Virus record (IMG/VR): IMGVR_UViG_3300023174_000739
Coordinates: 1-20,857 of that record
Reading direction: 5' to 3' (one strand)
Length of the DNA stretch: 20,857 nt
Source of the DNA: a virus
The notes beneath the pieces were generated by a model that saw nothing but the letters and a program-made list of their open reading frames with translations, ran no database searches and had not been told where the DNA came from. Position 1 is the stretch's first letter. Every line of letters starts with the position of its first letter. The position numbers were made by a program, and so were the translations under genes. Positions 13,478-20,824 of the stretch are shown one piece after another.

Positions 13478-14107
13478 GTGGCTATTACTAACGGTTATTG
13501 CACTCTTAATGAACTGAAGTCGGCACTCCGCATCCCTACCGCTGATACTGTTGATGATTCTTTGCTTGAGATGGCTGTCGAGTCGGCTTCACGCGCTGTT
13601 GACACCTATACCAACAGGTATTTCTATAACGCTGGCACAGCCATACGTTATTTTGTCGCTGACAGCAGTTTCTATACTGTCATTGATGACGCTATAACTA
13701 TTACAGAGGTTGCTACCGCTGACGATCTTGACTCAAACTTTTCAACTATTTGGAATTCAGCAAACTATCAAAAAGAACCACTAAACAACATCTCTGGTGG
13801 TATCTCAGGGTGGCCTACAACGGCTCTACGAGCTATTGATGACAAAGTGTTTCCAACTACTGGAACATACGGCTGGAAAGGTCAAGAAGCGTGTGTGCGC
13901 GTTACAGGAACATGGGGTTGGTCAGCCGTTCCTATCGCAATCAAACAAGGAACTATTTTCACAGCTGCACGATTCTTTAAACGCAACGAATCACCACTAG
14001 GTGTTCTTTCAAGCCCTGATCTTGGATTCATTCGTGTAGGTACACGCATTGACCCTGACGTAGCCATGATGATTGACCCATACCGCACAATGAGGCAATA
14101 CTACTAA
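13478..14107 (+). CDS. Head-tail adaptor (HK97 gp6-like connector)
   Basis: A 209-residue protein from GTG 13478 with TTGGAG (13467-13472) upstream. The N-terminal half YCTLNELKSALRIPTADTVDDSLLEMAVESASRAVDTYTNRYF is the standard helical bundle of gp6-like connectors that dock under the portal ring. The middle has a beta insertion (RYFVADSSFYTVIDDAITI) and the C terminus VPIAIKQGTIFTAARFFKRNESPLG is the second conserved helix. It joins the filled head to the tail. It follows the glycosyltransferase cassette by 18 bases, so that cassette interrupts the normal capsid-connector order. Its stop overlaps the ATG of the next gene. Confidence 0.88.
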   Translation: MAITNGYCTLNELKSALRIPTADTVDDSLLEMAVESASRAVDTYTNRYFYNAGTAIRYFVADSSFYTVIDDAITITEVATADDLDSNFSTIWNSANYQKEPLNNISGGISGWPTTALRAIDDKVFPTTGTYGWKGQEACVRVTGTWGWSAVPIAIKQGTIFTAARFFKRNESPLGVLSSPDLGFIRVGTRIDPDVAMMIDPYRTMRQYY

Positions 14108-14514
14108 TGGCTACCCTTAGCGAAATTCGTGACGGCATAGCCACTAACCTTTCTACAATCTCTGGCCTACGCACCACCGGACACATACCTGGTCAAATCA
14201 ATCCACCATATGCTGTTATCAGCCCTGACGGTATCGAGTATCACAAAGCCTTCCGCAACGGGTTCAATACCTACAATTTCACTATTAGTGTCGTTGTAGG
14301 TCAGGCAGAGTCACGCACGGCTCAAACTATTCTTGACGCTTATTGCTCACCTACAGGTGCAACGAGTATCAAGAGTGCGATAGAATCAGATAAGACACTA
14401 GCTGGAAAGGCTTTCGATCTAGTTGTGTCTGACATGAGAAACTATGGTTCAACGACCATTGGTGAAACAACTTACCTGGCAGCAGAGTTCAGCTGTGCTG
14501 TCCAAGCATCTTAG
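14107..14514 (+). CDS. Tail terminator / tail completion protein
   Basis: A 135-residue protein beginning in a TAATG overlap with the connector gene. It has an N-terminal helix SEIRDGIATNLSTISGLRTTG, a strand pair PPYAVISPDGIEYHKAF, a central FTISVVVGQAESRTAQTILDAY and a C-terminal strand region TTYLAAEFSCAVQA. This alpha/beta pattern, size and place immediately before the major tail protein match tail terminator proteins (lambda gpU-like), which cap the tail tube and bind the connector. The identification rests on pattern and synteny rather than a sharp motif. Confidence 0.75.
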   Translation: MATLSEIRDGIATNLSTISGLRTTGHIPGQINPPYAVISPDGIEYHKAFRNGFNTYNFTISVVVGQAESRTAQTILDAYCSPTGATSIKSAIESDKTLAGKAFDLVVSDMRNYGSTTIGETTYLAAEFSCAVQAS

Positions 14515-14522
14515 GAGATAAA

Positions 14523-14936
14523 TTGGCAGTTTACGTAGCTACCGATCACAAAGTTACTGTGAACGGCACTAACCTTTCAGCAGTTCTACAGAGCGTCAGC
14601 CTTGACCTTTCGGCTGACGAAATTGAAACAACCGCTTTCGGTGGCGGATGGCGTACCCGTGTTGCTGGTCTGAAGTCGGGTTCTGTAACCCTAAACTTCT
14701 TCCAGGACTTTGGTGCAGCTATGGTAGACGCAACTCTACAGCCACTATTCAACGCTGGCTCATACGCTACCGTTGTTATCACCCCAACCAGCACCGCAAC
14801 GTCAGCAACTAACCCCGCTTACACCGCTGTATGCTTGGTTTCGCAGTACCAGCCATACTCGGCATCTGTCGGGGACATCGCCACTCTATCGGTAACCTGG
14901 ATGACCAGCGGCACCGTTTCAAGAGCAACGGCCTAA
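14523..14936 (+). CDS. Major tail tube protein
   Basis: A 137-residue protein from TTG 14523, with AGGAG (about 14513-14517) overlapping the previous stop. It is beta-rich: ATDHKVTVNGTNLSAVLQSV, LSADEIETTAFGGGWRTRV, GLKSGSVTLNFFQDF, and a C-terminal SATNPAYTAVCLVSQYQPYSASVGDIATLSVTW. These are typical of siphophage tail tube subunits that polymerise round the tape measure protein. Codons are C-ending (AAC, TAC, ACC) like the capsid gene and unlike the genes beside it, agreeing with very high expression. No C-terminal Ig domain is present. The chaperone pair and tape measure downstream confirm the call. Confidence 0.9.
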   Translation: MAVYVATDHKVTVNGTNLSAVLQSVSLDLSADEIETTAFGGGWRTRVAGLKSGSVTLNFFQDFGAAMVDATLQPLFNAGSYATVVITPTSTATSATNPAYTAVCLVSQYQPYSASVGDIATLSVTWMTSGTVSRATA

Positions 14937-14950
14937 TCTAAGGAACTAAA

Positions 14951-15202
14951 TTGAAAATCAACCTACGCATTGAGTTTCCATCCGGTGAAAGCAAAGAAGT
15001 AGTTTGTTCTGCTTCTGATCTTGTAAAGTTGGAATCTAAATTTGACATTTCGATTGCTTCGCTAGAGTCAAACCCCAAGTTCACACATTTGTGTTTTTTG
15101 GCTTGGGCTAGTGAAACTCGCACTAAAGGTACTGACAAAGACTTTGACTCTTGGATGGATGGTATTGCATCTGTTGGGGGTAGTGACAAAGACCCAAAAT
15201 AA
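14951..15202 (+). CDS. Tail assembly chaperone, short (gpG-like) product
   Basis: An 83-residue protein from TTG 14951, preceded by AAGGA six bases upstream. It starts with MKINLRIEFPSGESKEVVCSASDLVKLESKFDISIASL, a small strand-helix domain, and ends with SWMDGIASVGGSDKDPK, an acidic tail. Size, place between major tail and tape measure, and the slippery site at its end identify it as the G-type chaperone of the lambda G/GT pair, which binds the tape measure protein during tail assembly. It is the major product; the minor product reads on by frameshift. Confidence 0.85.
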   Translation: MKINLRIEFPSGESKEVVCSASDLVKLESKFDISIASLESNPKFTHLCFLAWASETRTKGTDKDFDSWMDGIASVGGSDKDPK

Positions 15203-15354
15203 AGGGTCTTGGTGATGAATCGGCTCATTGGTTTATTGCCACAGTTGCTTGTGAAACAGGTATTAGTCCTCGTGAGTTGATGGAATTAGATGAGCGAATG
15301 TTGTGGACTATGGGCAGGTATCTTGTTTACCGGAGTCAGCAGCAAGCTAGATAA
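14951..15354 (+). CDS. Tail assembly chaperone, -1 frameshift (gpGT-like) product, 134 aa
   Basis: The short frame ends gac cca aaa taa. The canonical slippery heptamer C CCA AAA (15193-15199) lets the ribosome step back one base and continue I-K-G-L-G-D-E-S-A-H-W-F-I-A for 51 residues to TAA 15352-15354. The added part has the T-domain hallmarks HWFIATVACETGISPRELM and LDERMLWTMGRYLVYRSQQ, while no start codon or ribosome site is needed for it. The fusion totals 134 residues. The T part recruits the tube protein to the gpG-bound tape measure. A terminator hairpin overlaps its stop codon. The frame, heptamer and domain all agree; efficiency is unknown. Confidence 0.9.
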
Positions 15355-15386
15355 AGAAGTCCCTTTCGGGGGGCTTCTTTTCTTTT
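15353..15386 (+). terminator. Rho-independent terminator after chaperones
   Basis: AAAGAAGTCCC (15353-15363) pairs with GGGGCTTCTTT (15370-15380), 11 bp with one wobble and a 6-base loop, followed by TCTTTTT. It begins in the stop codon of the frameshift product, and would reduce transcription of the tape measure region relative to the tube gene. Confidence 0.85.
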
Positions 15387-15401
15387 TATAGGATTGTTTG
15401 T

Positions 15402-16067
15402 ATGGCTCAACTCATTACGCGCGGTGAACGATCTGGTGTTACTGTCACCGATTACCGCGATCTAATACGAACCTTGAGATCTGTTGATCCAACGTTGGTT
15501 AAACAGATGCGTAAAGATTTTAGAACTGTAGCTAAACCTTTAGCTGCTGGTGTGCGTAATGCTATTCCCAAAAAACCACCCACATCTGGTATTCATCGGA
15601 GAGATCCTAAACAAACGGTTTCAGGTTTTAAGCCTATTGTTATACCTGGTCGTTTGACTTGGAGTGCTAACTCACAAAATGGGAATAAGAGGCCAAATCA
15701 TACTTTGATTAAATTGCCTCGTGTAAGAACGAAGTTTAGCAACGGTGCAACTGTTTCTTCGATTGCTCGTGTTGATGTTGATAATGCTGCTGTTGTTATG
15801 GCTGATATGGCTGGTAAGTCACGCAATTTTATTAATAAAAAACCTTTTACTAGAGAGTATCCGTATAGTCGTTCTAGGACAGGTTCGCGTAAACACCGAA
15901 TTCATAATCAAGGTTATGGAATGATTGAAGCTTTAAACAAAAATGGTGGGCCTTCGCGCTTTATTTATCCTGCTGCAGAAAGTCAATTACCTGCTGTACG
16001 TTTGCAAGCTATCGCTGTTTTGGCACAAGCCTATAATGAGATCAATCAGAAGTTGAGGACTAAGTAA
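15402..16067 (+). CDS. HK97 gp10-like tail/neck protein
   Basis: A 221-residue basic protein from ATG 15402 with TAGGA (15389-15393) before it. The N terminus VTVTDYRDLIRTLRSVDPTLVKQMRKDFRTVAKPLAAGVRNAIPKK is the long helix pair typical of gp10-like head-tail joining and tail-completion proteins. The middle is basic and Arg/Lys-rich (YPYSRSRTGSRKHR), and the C terminus RFIYPAAESQLPAVRLQAIAVLAQAYNEINQK is a final helix. Such proteins usually lie before the tube gene; here it lies between chaperones and tape measure. It could be a second tail-assembly component instead. The family call is moderate. Confidence 0.6.
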   Translation: MAQLITRGERSGVTVTDYRDLIRTLRSVDPTLVKQMRKDFRTVAKPLAAGVRNAIPKKPPTSGIHRRDPKQTVSGFKPIVIPGRLTWSANSQNGNKRPNHTLIKLPRVRTKFSNGATVSSIARVDVDNAAVVMADMAGKSRNFINKKPFTREYPYSRSRTGSRKHRIHNQGYGMIEALNKNGGPSRFIYPAAESQLPAVRLQAIAVLAQAYNEINQKLRTK

Positions 16068-18628
16068 TGTCTGGAAGTATTCTTTTACCAATCATTTCCA
16101 TTTTTCGGGGAAAAGGTGTCAAAGATGCAATAGCCGATTTAACTACCTTTGGTGGTGTTATTGGTACTACAAAAAAACTTTTGGGCGGTTTTGGCGCATA
16201 CAAAATTGCTACAGGGGCATTTGATTTTATTAAAGACTCTACACTCAAGGCTCGTGATTATGAGCGTGAATTAAGAGCTTTGAAAACTATTTTTGGTACA
16301 TCAGCACCAGAAATGGAAAAGTTTGCTAAAAACTCAGCAGATATTGGTTTGAGTACCGCAGAGTCAGCTAAGGCTTCTGTATTCTTGGGTTCGGTTTTGA
16401 AGCAATCCGGTTTCACTATGGGCAAAGTTACTGATGAAACTAAAAAACTTGTTGGCTTGGCTTCGGATCTTGCAACTGTTTATGGTTATGACGTTTCTGA
16501 AGCTTTGAGTGGTATGACGGCTTTGTTCCGTGGCGAGTATGACCCGATTGAAAAATTCGGTGTCGCTATGAAGCAGGCTGAAGTTAATGCTTTGTTGCTT
16601 GAGCGTGGTCAGAAGAATCTTACTGGTGGCATGTTGCGTCAAGCACAAGCTCAAGCTCGCTTAGATCTGTTGTATCAACGCTCTGCTGACTCTCAAGGTG
16701 CTTTTGCTAAAGGTCAAGGTACTTTGTTTGTTGAGCAACGCAATCTTTCTGTAGCATTTGAAAACTTCCAGGCACAGATCGCTCAAGCATTGATTCCGGT
16801 GCTTGCAAAAATGATGGCTCTAATTGGTGACTTTGTTACCAGGAATGGGCCACTTCTTACAAAAGTTTTTGAAAGTTTTGCACAAGTTATCAACGATGTT
16901 TTTAATGAGCTAAATGCTGATCAAAAAGTTCTTGATGGGCTTGTACAAACATTTGTTATTTTGACTGAGGTACTGAGCTTGTTTGCACGAATTGTTGTGA
17001 AACATTCTGCCGCTATTGTTGCTCTAGGTATTGGATATGTAACTGCACTTGGAGTTATGAAAGCCTGGAAAACCATTATGCCTATTATTACTATTGCAAG
17101 TTGGAATTTTAAAGCCGCTATAGATGTGATAATTCTCTCTCTTAATACTATGGCAGTAAGAACTGCTGTGGCTACTGCTGGTATTAGCCTACTTGTTGCT
17201 GGAGCGGTTATAGGTACACAATCTTTAATAGATCAAAAACGTGAAATAGATAAAGTTACTAAAGCTTTAAAAGAATATGGTGGCTCTAAATACGATATTG
17301 GAAAGTTAACTACTGAAGAAATTGCTGGTGGCAAAGCTGTAAATGACATTTTGTCTGACGAATTAAAGGGACTTGAATTAGTTAATGCAGCGTATCGTGA
17401 TAGGGCAAGATTGCGTGGCCTTGCACGTGCTGCTGTGGCTGAACAGGTCGCTGCAGATAAAAAGGCTGCTGCAGATGCAGCTAAAGCGGCTGCTGAGGCT
17501 TTTGCTAAACAAGCCGCAGCATACAAAGCCGCTTTTAAAGACATGTTATCTACGTTTACAAGTGGCAACTTAGTTACTCGGCAACTAGGTCAGTTAGAGT
17601 CAAGTGTTAAAACAACTTTTGATGGCATTTTTTCAAAGATTACAGAAGGTTTAAATAACAAGTTAATCAATGGTAAAGCTGTTACTAATTTACGCAATTA
17701 TGCAAAAGATGTTAAAAGAGAATTGATGGAGATTGCTTCTGAACGTGATAAATTAGGTCAAAAACTTGATCTTGGTAAAGCTCTTATTGCTGATACTAAA
17801 AAGGCTGTTGTTGGTTTTGCTAGTTTGTCTAATCTTATGGCCGCTACCGGACAGTCGGTTACTAAGTCTGTTTCATTTATGGTTGGAAAGTTTAAAGTAA
17901 CAACTACTGAAACTGTGGCTGGTGTTGCTAATGCTGCAACTATTATTGACAAGTTTAAAAACATTGTTAGTAAAACTAAAGAGTTTAAAACTGATTTGGA
18001 GAAGCTTCGCAAACTTGGTTTAACTGGTGATCTTTACACTCAAATTCTTGGTCTTGGCCTAGATGAGGGTGGTGCTATGGCTAAGAGCATCCTGGCTGGT
18101 GGTGCTACTGCTGTAAAGACTTTAGAGGATTTGCAAACGGAGCTTACCACTTTGGGTGGGCAAATGGGTGAGTCAGCTGCTCAGGTCATGTATGGTGCAG
18201 GTTTGAATCTTGGTCAGGGTCTTGTAACAGGTATTTTGGCCGCGGATGCAAGTTTGAAAGAAGCTGCCGATAAATTGGCGGATACATTTAAAACTGCTTT
18301 CTATGGCGGAATAAACCCTAATGGTTATACAGCAAGTTTTACAGCTCCTAAAGTGGATATTAACTATGCCGAAGATGCTGTTAAAGAGGCGTTTAAGCGA
18401 GCTAAAGTTATTGATACTTCCGGCACTTCATCTCTAGATAACATGCCAGGCTATGGTGGTTACACTTTTGGTGTTGGTGGTGTTCCAACTCAGATAACCA
18501 TTAACGTTGCTGCTGGTATTGTTACTGATCCTGTAAAGACTGGCCAAACTATTGTTGAATACGTTAATAAATATGCTAAGACTCAGGCTAGTGATGTGTT
18601 CTACAGAGGCGGTAATTACACTGGTTAA
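16067..18628 (+). CDS. Tape measure protein
   Basis: An 853-residue protein starting in a TAATG overlap. The N-terminal third has the tape measure domain (ERELRALKTIFGTSAPEMEKF, DIGLSTAESAKASVFLGSVL, LATVYGYDVSEALSGMTALF, RGEYDPIEKFGVAMKQAEV). Residues about 300-390 are strongly hydrophobic (VVKHSAAIVALGIGYVTALG, AGISLLVAGAVIGTQSL), the segments thought to enter the host membrane. An Ala/Lys-rich helix covers about 450-492. The C terminus QITINVAAGIVTDPVKTGQT is the usual end. No peptidase or lytic domain is seen. At about 1.5 angstrom per residue the tail would be roughly 125-130 nm. It sets tail length and guides DNA ejection. Confidence 0.93.
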   Translation: MSGSILLPIISIFRGKGVKDAIADLTTFGGVIGTTKKLLGGFGAYKIATGAFDFIKDSTLKARDYERELRALKTIFGTSAPEMEKFAKNSADIGLSTAESAKASVFLGSVLKQSGFTMGKVTDETKKLVGLASDLATVYGYDVSEALSGMTALFRGEYDPIEKFGVAMKQAEVNALLLERGQKNLTGGMLRQAQAQARLDLLYQRSADSQGAFAKGQGTLFVEQRNLSVAFENFQAQIAQALIPVLAKMMALIGDFVTRNGPLLTKVFESFAQVINDVFNELNADQKVLDGLVQTFVILTEVLSLFARIVVKHSAAIVALGIGYVTALGVMKAWKTIMPIITIASWNFKAAIDVIILSLNTMAVRTAVATAGISLLVAGAVIGTQSLIDQKREIDKVTKALKEYGGSKYDIGKLTTEEIAGGKAVNDILSDELKGLELVNAAYRDRARLRGLARAAVAEQVAADKKAAADAAKAAAEAFAKQAAAYKAAFKDMLSTFTSGNLVTRQLGQLESSVKTTFDGIFSKITEGLNNKLINGKAVTNLRNYAKDVKRELMEIASERDKLGQKLDLGKALIADTKKAVVGFASLSNLMAATGQSVTKSVSFMVGKFKVTTTETVAGVANAATIIDKFKNIVSKTKEFKTDLEKLRKLGLTGDLYTQILGLGLDEGGAMAKSILAGGATAVKTLEDLQTELTTLGGQMGESAAQVMYGAGLNLGQGLVTGILAADASLKEAADKLADTFKTAFYGGINPNGYTASFTAPKVDINYAEDAVKEAFKRAKVIDTSGTSSLDNMPGYGGYTFGVGGVPTQITINVAAGIVTDPVKTGQTIVEYVNKYAKTQASDVFYRGGNYTG

Positions 18629-18667
18629 TAGTAAATATATTAAGACTAATGAAATGGTGTTTGTTTA

Positions 18668-19837
18668 ATGGCCGTTCCAACATACCAAATTCTTCTTACT
18701 GTGTCAGATGGTGGGGCTAGTGTTGACATAACACAATACGTTTTATCTGTAAACATTAATCGTGGCCGTAGCCGTGAACTGGAACGATTTAATACTGGAA
18801 CGGTAAGCGTTACTTTAAATAACCGTAATCGTTACTTTGATCCATTAGTTACTTCTTCACCTTTTTATGGTTATCTTGTTCCAAGAATTGGCATATCAAT
18901 TTTATCCGCTGGTCAACTCATTTTTGATGGTTATGTTCAAGACTGGAATTATAGTTACGATGTTTCTGGTGAATCTACAGCAAATGTTACTGGTGCAGAC
19001 TTTTTTGTTTATCTTGCACAAATGTCTTTGACTGGTGGTGTGCAAACATCTGAATTGAGTGGCACAAGATTGTCTAAACTTTTTGTTTCACCAAAAGACC
19101 CTGGCATTGTTTATCCACCAATCACTCCCGCATATTCTTTAGATAATGGTTATAGAACTTTACAAGCAGATACTATTACTGCCGGAACTAATGCTCTTGA
19201 ATATGCTCAACTTGTTGAAAAAACTGAGGGTGGTTATTTCTTTGTCAATAGAAGTGGAACAATAAAATTTGTTAAAAGTCGTGGAATATACAATAACAAT
19301 ATAAGTTTTACTGATTCGGGAACTTCTAATGCCACTAATTTTCCTTATCAATCCATTGAAGTAGTTTACGGATCTGAGTTACTTTACAATGATGTTACTT
19401 TGACTCGTGTTGGTGGAGCTAGTGCAAATGTTATTAAACAGAGTTCTATAGATAGGTTTGGTAGGATTGTTTATTCGGATGACAATTATTTAAATAATTC
19501 CAATTCGGATACTGCAAAACAGGCTTATTTATTGGCAGCAAAATACGCTGAACCTGAGTATCGTTTTGAATCCGTTACGGTGATGTTAAATCCTTTAACA
19601 GTTAGTCAACAACAAACAGTATTAAGTCTTGAACTTGCAACAATTGTTAGAGTAACTTTTAAACCAAACCAAACTGGTTCATCTATAACTAAAACTGTTC
19701 GCATTATTGGTATTGACCATCAAATGAATCCTGATTCACATGTTGTAACTTTTAGATTTGAATCTGTTTTATATGAACCATTAATTTTGAGTAATACTAT
19801 CTGGGGTAGTCTAGACTATAACGTGTTGGGATTTTAG
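18668..19837 (+). CDS. Minor tail protein (tail hub/baseplate type)
   Basis: A 389-residue protein, 39 bases after the tape measure gene, with no clear ribosome site (only GGTG), so expression may be modest. The N-terminal half VDITQYVLSVNINRGRSRELERFNTGTVSVTLNNRNRYFDP is typical of actinophage minor tail proteins; it continues as LIFDGYVQDWNYSYDVSGESTANVTGAD. The later part YNDVTLTRVGGASANVIKQSSIDRFGRI and AAKYAEPEYRFESVTVML, with VRIIGIDHQMNPDSHVVTFRFE at the end, resembles gp27-like hub proteins. It probably links tube end to adhesin. It is complete and contains no enzyme motif. Confidence 0.85.
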   Translation: MAVPTYQILLTVSDGGASVDITQYVLSVNINRGRSRELERFNTGTVSVTLNNRNRYFDPLVTSSPFYGYLVPRIGISILSAGQLIFDGYVQDWNYSYDVSGESTANVTGADFFVYLAQMSLTGGVQTSELSGTRLSKLFVSPKDPGIVYPPITPAYSLDNGYRTLQADTITAGTNALEYAQLVEKTEGGYFFVNRSGTIKFVKSRGIYNNNISFTDSGTSNATNFPYQSIEVVYGSELLYNDVTLTRVGGASANVIKQSSIDRFGRIVYSDDNYLNNSNSDTAKQAYLLAAKYAEPEYRFESVTVMLNPLTVSQQQTVLSLELATIVRVTFKPNQTGSSITKTVRIIGIDHQMNPDSHVVTFRFESVLYEPLILSNTIWGSLDYNVLGF

Positions 19838-19845
19838 GAGTTTAA

Positions 19846-20472
19846 ATGGCTGGCGCAGGATATAAAACATTTCTTACAGGTGACGTGTTCACTGATGTTG
19901 AGGCTCAAACCTATTTCATGGACCAGGTTGTAACAACTTTTGCTGATACTACTGCCCGTGATGCTGCTATTACTTCACCAACAGAGGGACAATTTTCTTA
20001 TTCTCTTGCAGATAATTCTTTTTATGTTTATTCTGGAACGGCTTGGATTCCTTACGATATTGCTTGGATAGCATGGACACCAACACTAACTAACTTAACT
20101 CAAGGAACGGGCGCTACTTTATCCGCATTTTATAGTCGTATTGGTAAAACAGTTGTTGCACAGGTTTACATAACTATGGGAACTTCGCCTACTGTTGGCG
20201 GTCAATTTTCAATTTCTTTACCTGTTGATATCGCAAATGGTAACCGTTCTGTATCTATTGGCACTTGCGTTATGCGTGATGCTGGCGCTTCACTTTCTTA
20301 CTTGGGAAGCGTAACTTCAGTCGGGTCAGGGCCATCTGTTGCTCGTATGCAAACCATCGGCACATCAGGTGCTACAGCAACTTTGTCTAGCCAAACTGCA
20401 AGCAGCCCTTTTACTTGGGCGACAACCGCAGGAAGTTATTTTCAATTCACTATAATGTATCAGGGAGTCTAA
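19846..20472 (+). CDS. Minor tail protein, likely receptor-binding or tail tip
   Basis: A 208-residue protein with AGGAG (about 19836-19840) before ATG 19846. The N terminus MAGAGYKTFLTGDVFTDVEAQTYFMDQVVTTFADTTARDAAI, then GQFSYSLADNSFYVYSGTAWIPY, is a pattern well known in actinophage minor tail proteins: a short anchor followed by a turn-rich repeat. The C-terminal 130 residues are Ser/Thr/Gly-rich beta strands (SAFYSRIGKTVVAQVYITMG, GQFSISLPVDIANGNRSVSIG), probably a trimeric tip domain that contacts the host surface. Its stop shares bases with the next ATG. Host-binding is inferred from family and place. Confidence 0.82.
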   Translation: MAGAGYKTFLTGDVFTDVEAQTYFMDQVVTTFADTTARDAAITSPTEGQFSYSLADNSFYVYSGTAWIPYDIAWIAWTPTLTNLTQGTGATLSAFYSRIGKTVVAQVYITMGTSPTVGGQFSISLPVDIANGNRSVSIGTCVMRDAGASLSYLGSVTSVGSGPSVARMQTIGTSGATATLSSQTASSPFTWATTAGSYFQFTIMYQGV

Positions 20473-20597
20473 TGAGTGTCTTTATTTGCAGTATAAGTGA
20501 TTGTGTAAACAAGGATGTTGTTTACAATTTTGGTGATGATTCGCCAGCATTTGCTGAATGTGGTGGATGTAAAACAAAACTTTGGCCTCAAGCATGA
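20472..20597 (+). CDS. Small Cys-rich zinc-ribbon-like protein (41 aa)
   Basis: A 41-residue frame in a TAATG overlap. It reads CSISDC (C6, C11) and later CGGCKTKLW (C30, C33), four Cys that could bind one zinc. Short proteins with this layout follow minor tail genes in many actinophages. The function is unknown. The ATGA overlap with the next gene and the preserved Cys spacing support translation. An in-frame upstream start exists inside the tail gene but is less likely. Confidence 0.65.
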   Translation: MSVFICSISDCVNKDVVYNFGDDSPAFAECGGCKTKLWPQA

Positions 20598-20812
20598 CGG
20601 AAGTTCCAAAAGCCCCCACTACACCTGTTCTTCTTGCTGACATAAGTAATCGTCTTGCAGTTATTGAGGCTCGTTTAGAAATTATTAGTGACCATGAATC
20701 TCGCCTGCGTGAGTTGGAAAAGGCTCGTTGGCAGTCGGCTTGGATTACTTCTATTCTTTCGTCAGCGTTAGCGTCTGGCATTGTTGCTTTAGTTATTAAA
20801 ACCCTCACCTAA
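20594..20812 (+). CDS. Coiled-coil plus transmembrane protein, holin candidate (72 aa)
   Basis: A 72-residue protein from ATG 20594 (ATGA overlap); the TTG at 20582 is less likely. Residues 15-45 form a charged coiled coil (ISNRLAVIEARLEIISDHES), and residues about 50-70 are one hydrophobic helix (AWITSILSSALASGIVALVI). This topology is that of XhlA-like and other phage holin-associated proteins, and of small actinophage membrane proteins beside lysis genes. The position after the tail tip genes suits a lysis cassette start. An endolysin is not seen in the window, so the lysis role is inferred. Confidence 0.7.
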   Translation: MTEVPKAPTTPVLLADISNRLAVIEARLEIISDHESRLRELEKARWQSAWITSILSSALASGIVALVIKTLT

Positions 20813-20824
20813 AACCCCGTTTAC

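Noticed and set aside
17233-17568. 111-codon Ala-rich minus-strand frame
   Set aside because: Mirror of the Ala/Lys-rich helix of the tape measure gene; low complexity.
18629-18667. Promoter between tape measure and minor tail genes
   Set aside because: AT-rich with a TATATT, but the best -35 (ATTACA) is only 15 bases away; not enough to call.
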